DNA from: Clostridia bacterium
GTDB taxonomy: Bacteria > Bacillota > Clostridia > Christensenellales > Aristaeellaceae
Assembly (NCBI GenBank): GCA_017410455.1
Contig: JAFQQT010000038.1
Span: 1 to 64,000, forward strand
Reading direction: 5' to 3'
Length of the DNA stretch: 64,000 nt
Positions 19,106 to 27,672 of the stretch are shown here, piece after piece; positions within the stretch are counted from its first letter, which is position 1, and each line of letters begins with the position of its first letter. A model generated the notes under the pieces. It searched no databases. It was not told the DNA's origin and saw only the letters and a list, made by a program, of their open reading frames with translations. Position numbers and translations under genes: made by a program.

Positions 19106-19774
19106 ATGGAGCAAGAGACTCAGAAGCCGCATCGTATCAGCATCCCGAAGTACACCCTTGGCGAGGAGCTGATCAACAGCATCACCCATGGCGTGGGCGC
19201 CCTGGCGGGTGTTGCCGTGCTGGTGCTGTGCATCGTGAAGAGCTGCAATCCGCTGGATGGCTACAAGCTGGCTTCCAGCATTGTATTCGGCCTGACTTTC
19301 ACGCTTCTGTACCTGATGAGCTGCCTTTATCACGCCCTGGCCGTCAACCGCGCCAAGCGCGTCTTCCGCGTGATCGATCACTGCACGATCTTTCTGCTGA
19401 TTGCGGGCACCTACACACCCTACACCCTTATCACGCTGCGTGGGGTAACGGGTTGGATACTCTTCGGCGTCGTGTGGAGCGTCGGCATCCTTGGAATCGT
19501 GCTCAACGCCGTGAGCCTCAAGCGATTTGCGAAGATGAGCGTGGCCTGCTACATCGGCCTGGGCTGGGTGGTGCTGTTTGCCAGCGGTCAGCTGGTCGCA
19601 TCCCTTGCCCATGACGGGCTGATGCTCCTGCTTGCAGGCGGTATTGCCTATACGCTGGGCGCGGTGCTGTACGCGATTGGCTCGAAGAAGGCTTACTTTC
19701 ACTCTGTGTTCCACTTCTTCTGCCTGATCGGTACTTTGCTGCACTTTCTCTCGATCTATTTCTACGTGCTGTAA
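19106..19774 (+). CDS. Hemolysin III (YqfA/PAQR-type) membrane protein
   Basis: 222 residues; ATG at 19106, seven bases after AAGGGGG. About seven hydrophobic segments are visible. Family signatures are the early GEELINSITHGVGA, SCLYHAL, RVIDHCTIFLLIAGTYTP and the late FHSVFHFFCLIGTLLHF, where conserved His and Asp residues form the metal site of PAQR-like proteins. Despite the name, its bacterial role is unclear and is linked to membrane homeostasis. It is probably cotranscribed with the sulfoxide reductase gene 11 bases downstream. A palindromic element brackets the promoter. Confidence 0.92.
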   Translation: MEQETQKPHRISIPKYTLGEELINSITHGVGALAGVAVLVLCIVKSCNPLDGYKLASSIVFGLTFTLLYLMSCLYHALAVNRAKRVFRVIDHCTIFLLIAGTYTPYTLITLRGVTGWILFGVVWSVGILGIVLNAVSLKRFAKMSVACYIGLGWVVLFASGQLVASLAHDGLMLLLAGGIAYTLGAVLYAIGSKKAYFHSVFHFFCLIGTLLHFLSIYFYVL

Positions 19775-19785
19775 CGGAGGCAACC

Positions 19786-20283
19786 ATGCATCAGGAAATG
19801 TCCTGGCCGTCAGATAAGGCCGCACTGTACCCGCTTCTGCGCAGGCAGACTGAAGCGCTGGTGGATGCCTGTCCACCGCTGTCTGCGATGGCGAACGTTG
19901 CCGCGCTCCTGTGGGAGGCGCTGCCGGATGTGAACTGGGCAGGCTTTTACCTTCTCAGGGGTAACACGCTGTATCTGGGACCCTTTCAGGGCAAGACGGC
20001 TTGCGTGATGATCCCGGTCGGCCGCGGCGTATGCGGCACGGCAGCCGAAACACGGGAGCTGCAGCTTGTTCCCGACGTGGAATGCTTTCCGGGGCACATC
20101 GCCTGTGACAGCGCATCCCGTTCAGAGATCGTCATTCCGATGATCTGTAACGGTCAGCTTCTGGGGGTGCTGGACATCGACGCACCCATTGTGGGGCGTT
20201 TTGACGCGCAGGACGCCGAAGGGCTTTCCTGCGTTGTCAGCGCACTGATGGAGAATGTCTGCTGGTCGCAGGGATTGCTGTAA
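19786..20283 (+). CDS. msrC: GAF-domain free methionine-(R)-sulfoxide reductase
   Basis: 165 residues, ATG after ACGGAGGCAACC. A single GAF domain carries the fRMsr signatures NWAGFYLL, GPFQGKTACVMIPVGRGVCGTA, DVECFPGHIACDSASRSEIVIPM and LGVLDIDAP. The three conserved cysteines (in TACV, GVCG and IACD) needed for reduction of free Met-(R)-sulfoxide are present. It likely protects against oxidative stress. The gene symbol follows the E. coli name for this family. Confidence 0.93.
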   Translation: MHQEMSWPSDKAALYPLLRRQTEALVDACPPLSAMANVAALLWEALPDVNWAGFYLLRGNTLYLGPFQGKTACVMIPVGRGVCGTAAETRELQLVPDVECFPGHIACDSASRSEIVIPMICNGQLLGVLDIDAPIVGRFDAQDAEGLSCVVSALMENVCWSQGLL

Positions 20284-20298
20284 TCGAACACAACAAAA

Positions 20299-20331
20299 CG
20301 GGCAGAGGAGTTTCAGCGACTCCCCTGCCCG
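20299..20331. terminator. Bidirectional terminator between convergent msrC and galT
   Basis: CGGGCAGAGGAGT (20299-20311) pairs with ACTCCCCTGCCCG (20319-20331), 13 positions with one mismatch. On the leftward strand it is followed by TTTTGTTG, so it serves galT best. Confidence 0.8.
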
Positions 20332-20343
20332 ATTCATATTGAC

Positions 20344-21879
20344 TTAACCCTTGTAGCCTACGCTGTCCATGAAGCGCATAAAGCCCTGCAGGCCCTGCTC
20401 ATCCTGCTTGTAGACGCCGGCGTCTGCCAGCACCTGCGCGCACACCCTGGCCACTTCGCTGCGCAGGAGCACCTCGGCTGCTGCGTCATCGGCGCACAGA
20501 CCATGCTGGCGGACGATATCAGCCACCCAGTCGAAGTGCTTGGCAGACATGTCGTTCTCCTCCGGACGCACCAGAGCGCGCTTGCCAGTCAGGAAGTCCT
20601 GCAGCGCAGCCAGCTCCGTCTTCAGGCGGCCGGGCAGGATGAAGAGGCCCATCACCTCGATCAGGCCGATGTTCTCCTTCTTGATGTGATGCAGCGGCGC
20701 ATGGGGATGGAAGATGCCCAGCGGATGCTCCTGGCTGGTGCGGTTGTTGCGCAGCACCAGCGTCAGCAGGTAGCGCTCGCCATCTTTGCGCAGGATGGGC
20801 GTGATGGTGTTGTGCGGCGTGCCATCGGTTTCGGCCAGCACTTCGCATGCAGGGTCGGACCAGGCGCGCCAGGCGCTGAGGATGCGGTCCGCCTCGTTGA
20901 TGAGCGCGTCCTCATCCGTGCCGGAAAGCTGCAGCGCAGACATCGGCCAGTCGATAATGGCGGCGTCCACGGCGGCTTCCGGGCCAGTCAGGCGAACCTT
21001 CACGGGCGCCTTGTCCATCGGGAACGTATAGCGGCCGCCCTGGAAGTGGTCGTGATTGAGGATGGAACCGCCGACAATGGGCAGATCTGCATTGGAGCCC
21101 AGCATGTAATGCGGCAGCTGGCGCACAAAGGCAAACAGGCGCTCGAAAGTGCCGCGGCTGATCTTCATGGGCACGTGCTGGCTGTTGAAGACGATGCAGT
21201 GCTCCTCATAATAGGCATACGGGGAATACTGGACATACCAGTCCTGGCCGGCAAGCTGAATGGGAACGATGCGGTGGTTCTGGCGCGCTGGGAAATTGCT
21301 GCGGCCGCGGTAGCCGGGGTTCTCCACGCAGAGCATGCACAGCGGGTAACCCACGCTGGGCGCATTCTTCAGCTTTGCGATCTCCTTGGGGTCCTTTTCA
21401 GGCTTGGAGAGGTTGATGGTGATCTCCAGCTCCCCTGCCGGGCTGTCGGCAAAATATCGCACATTCTGGGCGATGGCGTCCACCTTGATGTAGTCGCAGG
21501 CACGACACATGTCATAGAAACGTTGCGTTGCGGCCTCGGGATTGCCAGCTGCGACGTCCCGCATGAAATCTTCGCGGACATTGCGGGGCGAGGGCGTCAG
21601 CAGGCCCATCACCCGCGCGGAAAACAGCTCCCGCGCGTATCCCATGTCCTCGATCAGGCCACGCTCCACCGCCAGATCGCACATGTCGTTCAGGATCCTG
21701 GATGCCGTTGCAGGCACGGGTTCGTCGCTGCAATCCACGGCCTCAGGGGCGTCAAGGTTCATCACGTCCAGCAGGAGGTTCCGGTAATAAGGCCGGTCCA
21801 CCGCCTCCACCAACGCACGATGCTCTGCATACGTCAGCAACTGCTCGATCAGCTCCGTCGCTCGCTTTGCCCAATCCAT
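20344..21879 (-). CDS. galT: UDP-glucose-hexose-1-phosphate uridylyltransferase (Firmicutes type GalT)
   Basis: 511 residues from the ATG at 21879, which is six bases from GTGAGGA. The ATG at 21885 touches that site and is rejected. The protein matches the long Firmicutes GalT form rather than the histidine-triad short form: GYPLCMLCVENPGY, QLAGQDWYVQYSPYAYYEEHCIVF and the ILNHDHFQGGRYTFPM histidine motif. It transfers UMP between hexose 1-phosphates in the Leloir pathway. No galK or galE lies next to it; a consensus promoter drives it alone. Confidence 0.95.
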   Translation of the reverse strand: MDWAKRATELIEQLLTYAEHRALVEAVDRPYYRNLLLDVMNLDAPEAVDCSDEPVPATASRILNDMCDLAVERGLIEDMGYARELFSARVMGLLTPSPRNVREDFMRDVAAGNPEAATQRFYDMCRACDYIKVDAIAQNVRYFADSPAGELEITINLSKPEKDPKEIAKLKNAPSVGYPLCMLCVENPGYRGRSNFPARQNHRIVPIQLAGQDWYVQYSPYAYYEEHCIVFNSQHVPMKISRGTFERLFAFVRQLPHYMLGSNADLPIVGGSILNHDHFQGGRYTFPMDKAPVKVRLTGPEAAVDAAIIDWPMSALQLSGTDEDALINEADRILSAWRAWSDPACEVLAETDGTPHNTITPILRKDGERYLLTLVLRNNRTSQEHPLGIFHPHAPLHHIKKENIGLIEVMGLFILPGRLKTELAALQDFLTGKRALVRPEENDMSAKHFDWVADIVRQHGLCADDAAAEVLLRSEVARVCAQVLADAGVYKQDEQGLQGFMRFMDSVGYKG

Positions 21880-21925
21880 ATCCATTCCTCACTTCTCTTG
21901 CGTTATTCAGCATAAACCATTATGT

Positions 21926-21954
21926 ATTATATCGGATTCAGCGCACGATGTCAA
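21926..21954 (-). promoter_or_regulatory. Consensus sigma-A promoter of galT
   Basis: Read leftward: TTGACA, 17 bases, TATAAT, a perfect match. About 47 bases separate the -10 from the ATG at 21879. Confidence 0.9.
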
Positions 21955-21999
21955 CGCATTCAGGCATGTGACATTTATACCATACTGGTGTAACCGCGA

Positions 22000-22028
22000 T
22001 TGACACACCCCAGCATTCATGCTACAAT
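22000..22028 (+). promoter_or_regulatory. Promoter of cls
   Basis: TTGACA (22000-22005), 17 bases, TACAAT (22023-22028) with a TGC extension. Confidence 0.88.
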
Positions 22029-22049
22029 GCATCCATAAGGAGGCGCCGT

Positions 22050-23621
22050 ATGAAGGATACCCCCAAGATGCGCAGCCTGGTCGCAAAAGGCAAGCGAGGC
22101 ATACTGAAAACGCTCTTCAGCCGCCTCGGCCTGATCACGCTGCTGCTGCTGATCCAGTTTGCGCTGCTGTTCAGCGTGTTCAACTGGTTCGCAACTTTCA
22201 TTCCCCATTACTTTGGCTCCACGCTCGTATTCAACGCCCTGATGGCGATCCTGATCATCAACAGCCGGGCAGATGCGACCGCGAAGGTCACCTGGCTGAT
22301 CGTGATCATGGTGCTGCCGGTCTTTGGAGCCCTTCTGTACCTGTACACGCGCAGCGACTTCGGACACCGCGCGCTCAAGCGCAGAGCGGCCAGCATCGCC
22401 CGCGAAACCCGGTTCGACCTGCGTCAGGAGCCGGAAGTGCTCAGGCAGCTGGAGCAGGTGCAGCCGGGTGCAGCGGCCCTTTCGCGCTATATCGGCCGCT
22501 GCGGATGTCACCCCCTGTGGCGCAATACCTCCGTCACCTACTATTCCAGCGGTGAGGAAAAGTTCGAGGCCCTGCTGGAAGCTGTTCGCAGCGCCCGCTC
22601 ATTCATTTTTCTGGAGTACTTCATCGTCGCTGAAGGTAAGATGTGGGATCAGCTGCTGGACGTGCTCAGGGAAAAGGCGCAGGCGGGCGTTGATGTGCGG
22701 GTGATGATCGACGGCACCTGCGAGTTCACCACGCTCCCCCACGATTTCCCGAAGCTAATGAAGGCGCTGGGAATCCAGTGCAAGCTGTTCGCGCCTGCCC
22801 GGCCTTTCGTTTCAACCCACTACAACTACCGCGATCACCGCAAGATCGCCGTGATCGACGGCCAGATCAGCTTCACCGGCGGCGTGAATCTGGCGGATGA
22901 GTACATCAACGAGGTGGAATTCTTCGGCCACTGGAAGGATGTGGCCATCCGCCTTGATGGCGAAGCGACTCGCAGTTTCACCCTCATGTTCCTGCAGATG
23001 TGGGCCATGGACGGAACACCCGTGAATATCTCCGGCTTTCTCAAACATCCGGTGACAAAGCAGAAGAATTCCGCGGGCTTCGTCCTCCCCTATGGCGATT
23101 GCCCGCTGGATGGCAACAAGGTTGGCGAGCGCGTGTACATGGACATTCTCTATCGCGCCGAGCGCTATGTTCACATCATGACGCCCTACCTGATCCTCGA
23201 CGGGCAGATGGAGAATGCGCTGAAGTACGCTGCTGAGCGCGGCGTTGACGTGCACCTCATCCTGCCAGGAATCCCGGACAAGAAGTACGCCTTCTGGCTG
23301 GCGCGGACACACTATGCGTCCCTGATCTCAGCTGGCGTGAAGATCAGCGAGTACACGCCCGGCTTCGTTCATGCTAAGGTCTTTGTCGCCGATGATCGCG
23401 AGGCTGTCGTCGGCTCGATCAACCTGGACTATCGCAGCTTGTACCATCACTTTGAGTGCGCAGCATATCTCAACAGCGTCGACTGCATTGCCGATATCGA
23501 AGAGGACTACCAGCAGACGCTGAGCCACTGCACCCGCATGACGGAGAAGCGCCTCAGCACCATCCCCTGGTACCAGCGCCTGGCCGGAGCCGCCCTGAAA
23601 GCACTGGCGCCTCTCATGTAA
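22050..23621 (+). CDS. cls: Cardiolipin synthase (phospholipase D family)
   Basis: 523 residues, ATG shortly after AAGGAGG. Two N-terminal transmembrane helices (about residues 25-85) precede two phospholipase D HKD motifs: DHRKIAVIDGQISFTGG (about 262) and HAKVFVADDREAVVGSINLD (about 440). It condenses two phosphatidylglycerols into cardiolipin at the membrane. Length and layout match the bacterial Cls family. It is transcribed alone between a strong promoter and a terminator. Confidence 0.95.
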   Translation: MKDTPKMRSLVAKGKRGILKTLFSRLGLITLLLLIQFALLFSVFNWFATFIPHYFGSTLVFNALMAILIINSRADATAKVTWLIVIMVLPVFGALLYLYTRSDFGHRALKRRAASIARETRFDLRQEPEVLRQLEQVQPGAAALSRYIGRCGCHPLWRNTSVTYYSSGEEKFEALLEAVRSARSFIFLEYFIVAEGKMWDQLLDVLREKAQAGVDVRVMIDGTCEFTTLPHDFPKLMKALGIQCKLFAPARPFVSTHYNYRDHRKIAVIDGQISFTGGVNLADEYINEVEFFGHWKDVAIRLDGEATRSFTLMFLQMWAMDGTPVNISGFLKHPVTKQKNSAGFVLPYGDCPLDGNKVGERVYMDILYRAERYVHIMTPYLILDGQMENALKYAAERGVDVHLILPGIPDKKYAFWLARTHYASLISAGVKISEYTPGFVHAKVFVADDREAVVGSINLDYRSLYHHFECAAYLNSVDCIADIEEDYQQTLSHCTRMTEKRLSTIPWYQRLAGAALKALAPLM

Positions 23622-23626
23622 AAGAA

Positions 23627-23659
23627 GCATGCCGCCCACACGGGAAGCGGCATGCTTTT
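23627..23659. terminator. Bidirectional terminator between cls and the convergent Cys-rich gene
   Basis: GCATGCCGC (23627-23635) pairs with GCGGCATGC (23647-23655), with AAAAGAA before and TTTTCCTT after. Confidence 0.88.
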
Positions 23660-23665
23660 CCTTAT

Positions 23666-24511
23666 TTACCGGCAGGTGCGACCGCCGCTGCAGCCTGAGC
23701 CGCAGGTGCATCTGAGGCCACTGGCCGTTACGGTCCCGTCATTGCACAGGGAGGACTGCGGGAACAGCGGCAGGCTGAAGAATTCCTCGCAGACGCTGTC
23801 GGAGAACTCCTCCGCCGGCGGAATGGTGCAGAAGCCGTAACTGGGAATGAGGATCTCCACGTCAGCCAGCACCTTGAGGATGATGGTGACGCAGATGGTC
23901 ATCTTGAACTGATTGTTGCCGATGTAGCATCCCGAAACGCAGATGGCGCTGGCCATGGCTTCCAGGCAGTAGGGCACGATGGATTCATCGGGGATGGACA
24001 GCAGCACGTCCCTGTTGACAGACACGACGCCCTTGCCGATGTACTCCACGCAGCGGCTGTCGGTAAAGAGGATGTCGATGGGAACGTCCACCGTCGCACG
24101 GACGCGGGCGAAGCATGGCCGGTCGCACAGACGCTCCACGTTCAGGTTGCGCAGCACCGCCTCCGTGGTGGAGGATCGGCAGCTCTCGAAGGTGATGGGC
24201 GGTACGGGGGCGGTGGTCTGCGCAACGCCGTCGCAGCCATCGCTGCAGCTGCTGCAGCCGTTTCCGCATCCGCAGGCATTTCCGCAACCGCAACCACCAT
24301 TGCAACTGCAGCCGTTGTTGCAGCCGCTGCTCACCTGCGCAAAGCTGGTGATGGTCACGATGGCATTGTCGATCTGTTGCTGCTGCAGCGCGCTGTCGTA
24401 AACCCGCTTGACCTGCACGCAGACCTTCTCCTGCAGGCCGTCCAGCGCATTGCCGTTGATGGTCCCCGGGCAGCAAGCCGGTTGGGCATTCTTATAGCTG
24501 TAGAAGGACAT
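23666..24511 (-). CDS. Cys-rich protein of unknown function, possibly spore-associated
   Basis: 281 residues, ATG nine bases after AAGGAGG. There is no signal peptide or membrane segment. A central low-complexity block (about residues 63-92) is built of Cys, Gly and Asn (NGGCGCGNACGCGNGC style). It is flanked by a structured part with regular beta-strand patterns (ARVRATVDVPIDILF, GKGVVSVNRDVLL, FKMTICVTIILKVLADVEILIPSYGFC). The tail is again Cys-rich. I do not recognise a named family. The composition recalls clostridial coat or exosporium proteins, and an upstream element fits a late sporulation sigma pattern, but both points are weak. Confidence 0.75.
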   Translation of the reverse strand: MSFYSYKNAQPACCPGTINGNALDGLQEKVCVQVKRVYDSALQQQQIDNAIVTITSFAQVSSGCNNGCSCNGGCGCGNACGCGNGCSSCSDGCDGVAQTTAPVPPITFESCRSSTTEAVLRNLNVERLCDRPCFARVRATVDVPIDILFTDSRCVEYIGKGVVSVNRDVLLSIPDESIVPYCLEAMASAICVSGCYIGNNQFKMTICVTIILKVLADVEILIPSYGFCTIPPAEEFSDSVCEEFFSLPLFPQSSLCNDGTVTASGLRCTCGSGCSGGRTCR

Positions 24512-24573
24512 CCTCTCACGCCTCCTTATCGTTCAGCTCCGTATCCGGTTTGTGCGCCGGAGCTTTCACTGGC

Positions 24574-24599
24574 AGAGTATGTCGTGAGGTTCGATTTGT
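24574..24599 (-). promoter_or_regulatory. Possible SigE/SigK-type promoter of the Cys-rich gene
   Basis: Read leftward: AC, 16 bases, then CATACTCT, fitting the loose SigK pattern AC-N16-CATAnnnT. No convincing vegetative promoter is seen. The pattern has little information content. Confidence 0.25.
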
Positions 24600-24611
24600 G
24601 AACATCGACTG

Positions 24612-24645
24612 CAAAGAAAAAGCCGGCGGACGTATCCTCCGCCGG
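24612..24645 (-). terminator. Terminator of the scp-copZ cluster
   Basis: Read leftward: CCGGCGGA, seven-base loop, TCCGCCGG, then CTTTTTCTTT. Positions 24623-24630 and 24638-24645 form the stem. Confidence 0.88.
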
Positions 24646-24661
24646 GAACAGGGCCACGGGA

Positions 24662-24871
24662 TTACAGCACCTGCAGGGGCTTGAAGCCCTTCTTCTCGAT
24701 GGCCGCAAAGAGGGCCTCATCCGTCACGGTGCTGTCGCACTGAACGGTGGCCGTCCTGGCCTCCAGGTCAACCACAACCTGAGAAACGCCGGGAACAGCG
24801 CCCAGCACCTTCTCCACGCTGGCCTTGCAATGGTTGCACATCATGCCTTCCACAAGGATCTTCTTTTCCAT
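24662..24871 (-). CDS. copZ: Heavy-metal-associated domain protein, copper chaperone CopZ-like
   Basis: 69 residues forming one HMA domain: EKKILVEGMMCNHCKASVEKVL, with the Cys-x-x-Cys metal site at residues about 12-15, then GVSQVVVDLEARTATVQCD. AAGGAGAGAG lies upstream of the ATG. Such proteins carry Cu(I) or other soft metals to P-type ATPases. None is encoded nearby, so metal and partner are unknown. It starts 23 bases after scpB and ends at a terminator, making it the last gene of the segregation cluster. Confidence 0.85.
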   Translation of the reverse strand: MEKKILVEGMMCNHCKASVEKVLGAVPGVSQVVVDLEARTATVQCDSTVTDEALFAAIEKKGFKPLQVL

Positions 24872-24894
24872 GATTCTCTCTCCTTCTATGTTGA

Positions 24895-25494
24895 TTACGG
24901 CGTGAGCTCCGGCACGCCATCGGGGAACAGGTCCTCCGGAGGGTTCTCAGAGGGAACCTCCGGCATCGGGGGCAGATCATCCAGGGTTGTCAGGCCAAAA
25001 TGCGCCAGGAAAGTCTCGGTCGTGCCGTACAGGATCGGTCTGCCCAAGGCTTCCTTGCGCCCCACCTCCATGATGAGCTGCTTGTTCATCAGCGACTGCA
25101 GGGAGTAATCGCACTTCACGCCGCGGATCTGCTCGACTTCAGCGCGGGTGACGGGCTGCCTGTAGGCCACCACCGCCAGGGTTTCCATGGCCGCCTGCGA
25201 GAGGCTTTGCTTCTGCACAGGCTGCAGCAGATGCACCACGTCCGCAGAATACAGCGCGCGGGTCGCCAGCTGCACCTGATGGCCGAATCGCCTGAGGGTG
25301 AAGCCCCGCTGGTGGAAGTCGTACTCATCGCGGATCTTGTTCAGTTCCGCCTCCACCTCCCTGACGGATACCCCCAGCGCCCGGGACAGATCGTCCACGC
25401 GGACAGGCTCGCCAGCCACAAAGAGGATCGCCTCGATGCGCCCGGCAAGGTTGCCGCCAGTCTCCTGTATTTCCTCACGTTCTTGTTCGTTCAC
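24895..25494 (-). CDS. scpB: Segregation and condensation protein B
   Basis: 199 residues with two winged-helix domains. Signatures are IEAILFVAGEPV, LQPVQKQSLSQAAMETLAVVAYRQPVTRAEVEQIRGV and GRPILYGTTETFLAHFGL. ScpB dimers join ScpA and SMC to form the bacterial condensin that compacts chromosomes. It overlaps scpA by four bases (ATGA type), so translation is probably coupled. Confidence 0.95.
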   Translation of the reverse strand: MNEQEREEIQETGGNLAGRIEAILFVAGEPVRVDDLSRALGVSVREVEAELNKIRDEYDFHQRGFTLRRFGHQVQLATRALYSADVVHLLQPVQKQSLSQAAMETLAVVAYRQPVTRAEVEQIRGVKCDYSLQSLMNKQLIMEVGRKEALGRPILYGTTETFLAHFGLTTLDDLPPMPEVPSENPPEDLFPDGVPELTP

Positions 25495-26327
25495 GCATTT
25501 CCCTCCTGTGCTTCCAGGCGCGCCATTTCAGCCTCGATGCGGCGCGCCTTGCGGGGTTTTGCCGGTGCTTCGGGTTCCGGCGCGGAATCGGGCTTGCGGC
25601 CGGGATACAGGATGATCTCGCCGTACACGCCCTCCTGATCCAGGTGCATCTCGCCCAGCTTAAGCAGCTCCAGCAGCGCCAGGAAGTAGGTCACGACCTC
25701 CTCCTTCGTGGGAGCGTTGCTGAACGCTTCCGAAAAGCTCATGCAGCCCTTGCGCCGCAGTCCTTTGAGCAGCACCAGCATGCACTCCTGCACGTTGTGC
25801 TCGTCGCGGTGGATGTCGCGGGGGGCGTAGTGGTTGACTTCGGGCGTATCGTCAACCTTGTCGGGTTTGCGGGCCCAGATGCGCAGGAATGCCTCTGTCA
25901 GGCCCTGCAGCGTCAGACCCACCAGCTCCGTTTCCTGCGGAGGCAGCGGGTACTCCTCCGGCAGCTTGGTGAACAGCTTGCCCGCCGCGCGTTCGAACTG
26001 CTTCATGGCATCCGCCGTTTCGCGGAAGCGCTTGTATTCCTCCAGGCGGCGGATCAGCGCCTGCTCGGGGTCTTCCTCGCCCTCCTCCACCTTGGGCGGA
26101 CGGGGCAGCATCGCGCGGGACTTGATCTCCAGCAGCGTCGCCGCCATGACGAGGAAGTCCGTCGCCTCGTCCATGTCCAGGTCCGGCGCGCTGCGCACAA
26201 GGCTGATGTACTGGTCGGTGATATGGCTGACGAAGATGTCCTTGATGTCGATCTTTTCCTTGTTGATCAGGTAGAGCAGCAGGTCAAGGGGGCCGTCAAA
26301 GTCCTTGAGCTGGAATGTCATGGGCAT
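25491..26327 (-). CDS. scpA: Segregation and condensation protein A
   Basis: 278 residues; ATG eight bases after AAGGGGAG. The kleisin N terminus FQLKDFDGPLDLLLYLINKEKIDI is diagnostic, followed by ATDFLVMAATLLEIKSRAMLP, a linker and a C-terminal winged helix (EVVTYFLALLELLKLGE). It bridges the SMC heads together with ScpB. It begins 15 bases after the M50 protease gene. Confidence 0.95.
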   Translation of the reverse strand: MPMTFQLKDFDGPLDLLLYLINKEKIDIKDIFVSHITDQYISLVRSAPDLDMDEATDFLVMAATLLEIKSRAMLPRPPKVEEGEEDPEQALIRRLEEYKRFRETADAMKQFERAAGKLFTKLPEEYPLPPQETELVGLTLQGLTEAFLRIWARKPDKVDDTPEVNHYAPRDIHRDEHNVQECMLVLLKGLRRKGCMSFSEAFSNAPTKEEVVTYFLALLELLKLGEMHLDQEGVYGEIILYPGRKPDSAPEPEAPAKPRKARRIEAEMARLEAQEGNA

Positions 26328-26342
26328 GGTCGCAACTCCCCT

Positions 26343-27176
26343 TTACATCTGGCCCGTCATCATCAGGAACACGCGGATGACCGAACCGCCCAGCACCTGA
26401 GAGCCGGCATCGAGAATGCCATCGATGATGCTGGTTCTGAAGAGCACCAGGATCAGCACGATCTGCGTCACGCGGAACACCTGCGGATTGAGCCGGAGCT
26501 TACCGCCAAGGAGGGTGTCGTTGAGGATATGGAAGCCGTCCAGCGGCGGCACAGGCAGGAAGTTGAAGATCGCCAGCGTCAGGTTCACGCTGGCCATCGT
26601 CAGCAGGAAGCGCTGCACATACAGCAGCCAGGGGGCGTTGGCATAGTTCGAGAACCAGTCGAAGCCTGTGCCATATGTGATATACAGCGCTACGCCATCA
26701 CCGCTGACGTCAAAGACGTTGACCATCGCTTCCATGTTGCCCGCGCCGCCATACATCATGTCCAGCAGCGGCAGATAGTCCACCTTCCACAGCGCCAGAT
26801 TAAGCAGCACCGCCAGCAGCGAACAGATGACAAACAGCGTCAGGTTGGTAACGATGCCCGCGATGGACACGAGGAAGTCATCCCGGCGGTAGCTTTCGAA
26901 GTTGCGGGGATTGACCGGCACCGGCCTGGCCCAGCCGAAGCCGAAGAACAGCATGCAAAGCGTGCCGATGGGGTCCAGGTGCCGCAGCGGGTTCAGGCTC
27001 AGGCGGCCCAGCATCTTCGCCGTCGGGTCGCCGCAGCGCAGCGCCATCCAGCCGTGGGCGCACTCGTGCAGGATCAGGCTGATGAGGATCACCAGAAGGG
27101 TGATGATAAAGCTGATAATGCAGTGGACAGGGTCATTCTGGAACCACTCCACATAGACTTCCCAGTTTCTTAACAT
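26343..27176 (-). CDS. Site-2 protease family (M50) membrane metalloprotease
   Basis: 277 residues with about six hydrophobic segments. Zinc ligands occur in [12 protein letters not shown] (HExxH, about residue 38) and [11 protein letters not shown] (the second NxxPxPxLDG motif, about 213). This compact form without PDZ domain is the YwhC/Rip-like group often found just before scpA in Firmicutes. It cleaves within membranes; the substrate is unknown. The AGAGG six bases before the ATG is the ribosome binding site. First gene of the leftward cluster. Confidence 0.93.
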   Translation of the reverse strand: MLRNWEVYVEWFQNDPVHCIISFIITLLVILISLILHECAHGWMALRCGDPTAKMLGRLSLNPLRHLDPIGTLCMLFFGFGWARPVPVNPRNFESYRRDDFLVSIAGIVTNLTLFVICSLLAVLLNLALWKVDYLPLLDMMYGGAGNMEAMVNVFDVSGDGVALYITYGTGFDWFSNYANAPWLLYVQRFLLTMASVNLTLAIFNFLPVPPLDGFHILNDTLLGGKLRLNPQVFRVTQIVLILVLFRTSIIDGILDAGSQVLGGSVIRVFLMMTGQM

Positions 27177-27245
27177 ATCGTACCTCTTTTCATAAGCGGC
27201 GAAGCAGCCGCATAAAGTGCAGCATCAAAGCAAGGAGGCGATCCC

Positions 27246-27671
27246 ATGAGCGAGACCGCGGTTACAAACGGCTTCAACGTTCCGCCGGATCAGGATTTCA
27301 ACACCGTCAGCTTCCAGGGCTCCATGCAGCAGGTGCTGCAGGAGAACGTGGGCAACTATGTCATCGTCGAGTTCCTCATCGGCACGAACAACCTGATCAG
27401 CCGTCAGGGCATCCTCTACAATGTGGCCACCCAGTTCCTCGTGCTCTATGACGAGATCGAGTCCCGCTACGTTGTGTGCGACATCTTCTCGGTGAAGTTC
27501 GTCACATTCCTGCTGCCGGGCTATAAGCCGGGGCAGGTGCCTGTGCAGGATGCGCCCGCGCCGCAGTTCCAGCCGACCTTCAGCCCTGCGCGGGAGGACC
27601 CCGACGCAGCCGCCGTAACGCCCGCACAGGCCGCTTACGCCTGGGCTGCCCGCCGTACGCCCCGCAGCTGA
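27246..27671 (+). CDS. Small conserved protein resembling spore coat GerQ-type proteins
   Basis: 141 residues; ATG after AAGGAGGCGATCCC. The middle part (SMQQVLQENVGNYVIVEFLI, GILYNVATQFLVLYDEIESRYVVCD, FSVKFVTFLLPG) looks like a small beta-barrel and resembles the layout of GerQ-like coat proteins. The C-terminal 45 residues are Pro/Ala-rich and likely disordered. It is transcribed away from the M50 gene and ends one base from the stop of ligA. The spore link is an inference from resemblance only. Confidence 0.65.
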   Translation: MSETAVTNGFNVPPDQDFNTVSFQGSMQQVLQENVGNYVIVEFLIGTNNLISRQGILYNVATQFLVLYDEIESRYVVCDIFSVKFVTFLLPGYKPGQVPVQDAPAPQFQPTFSPAREDPDAAAVTPAQAAYAWAARRTPRS

Positions 27672-27672
27672 A

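Noticed and set aside
20503..21915. Long rightward frame opposite galT
   Set aside because: galT is certain by motifs and promoter; no family features or ribosome binding site on the other strand.
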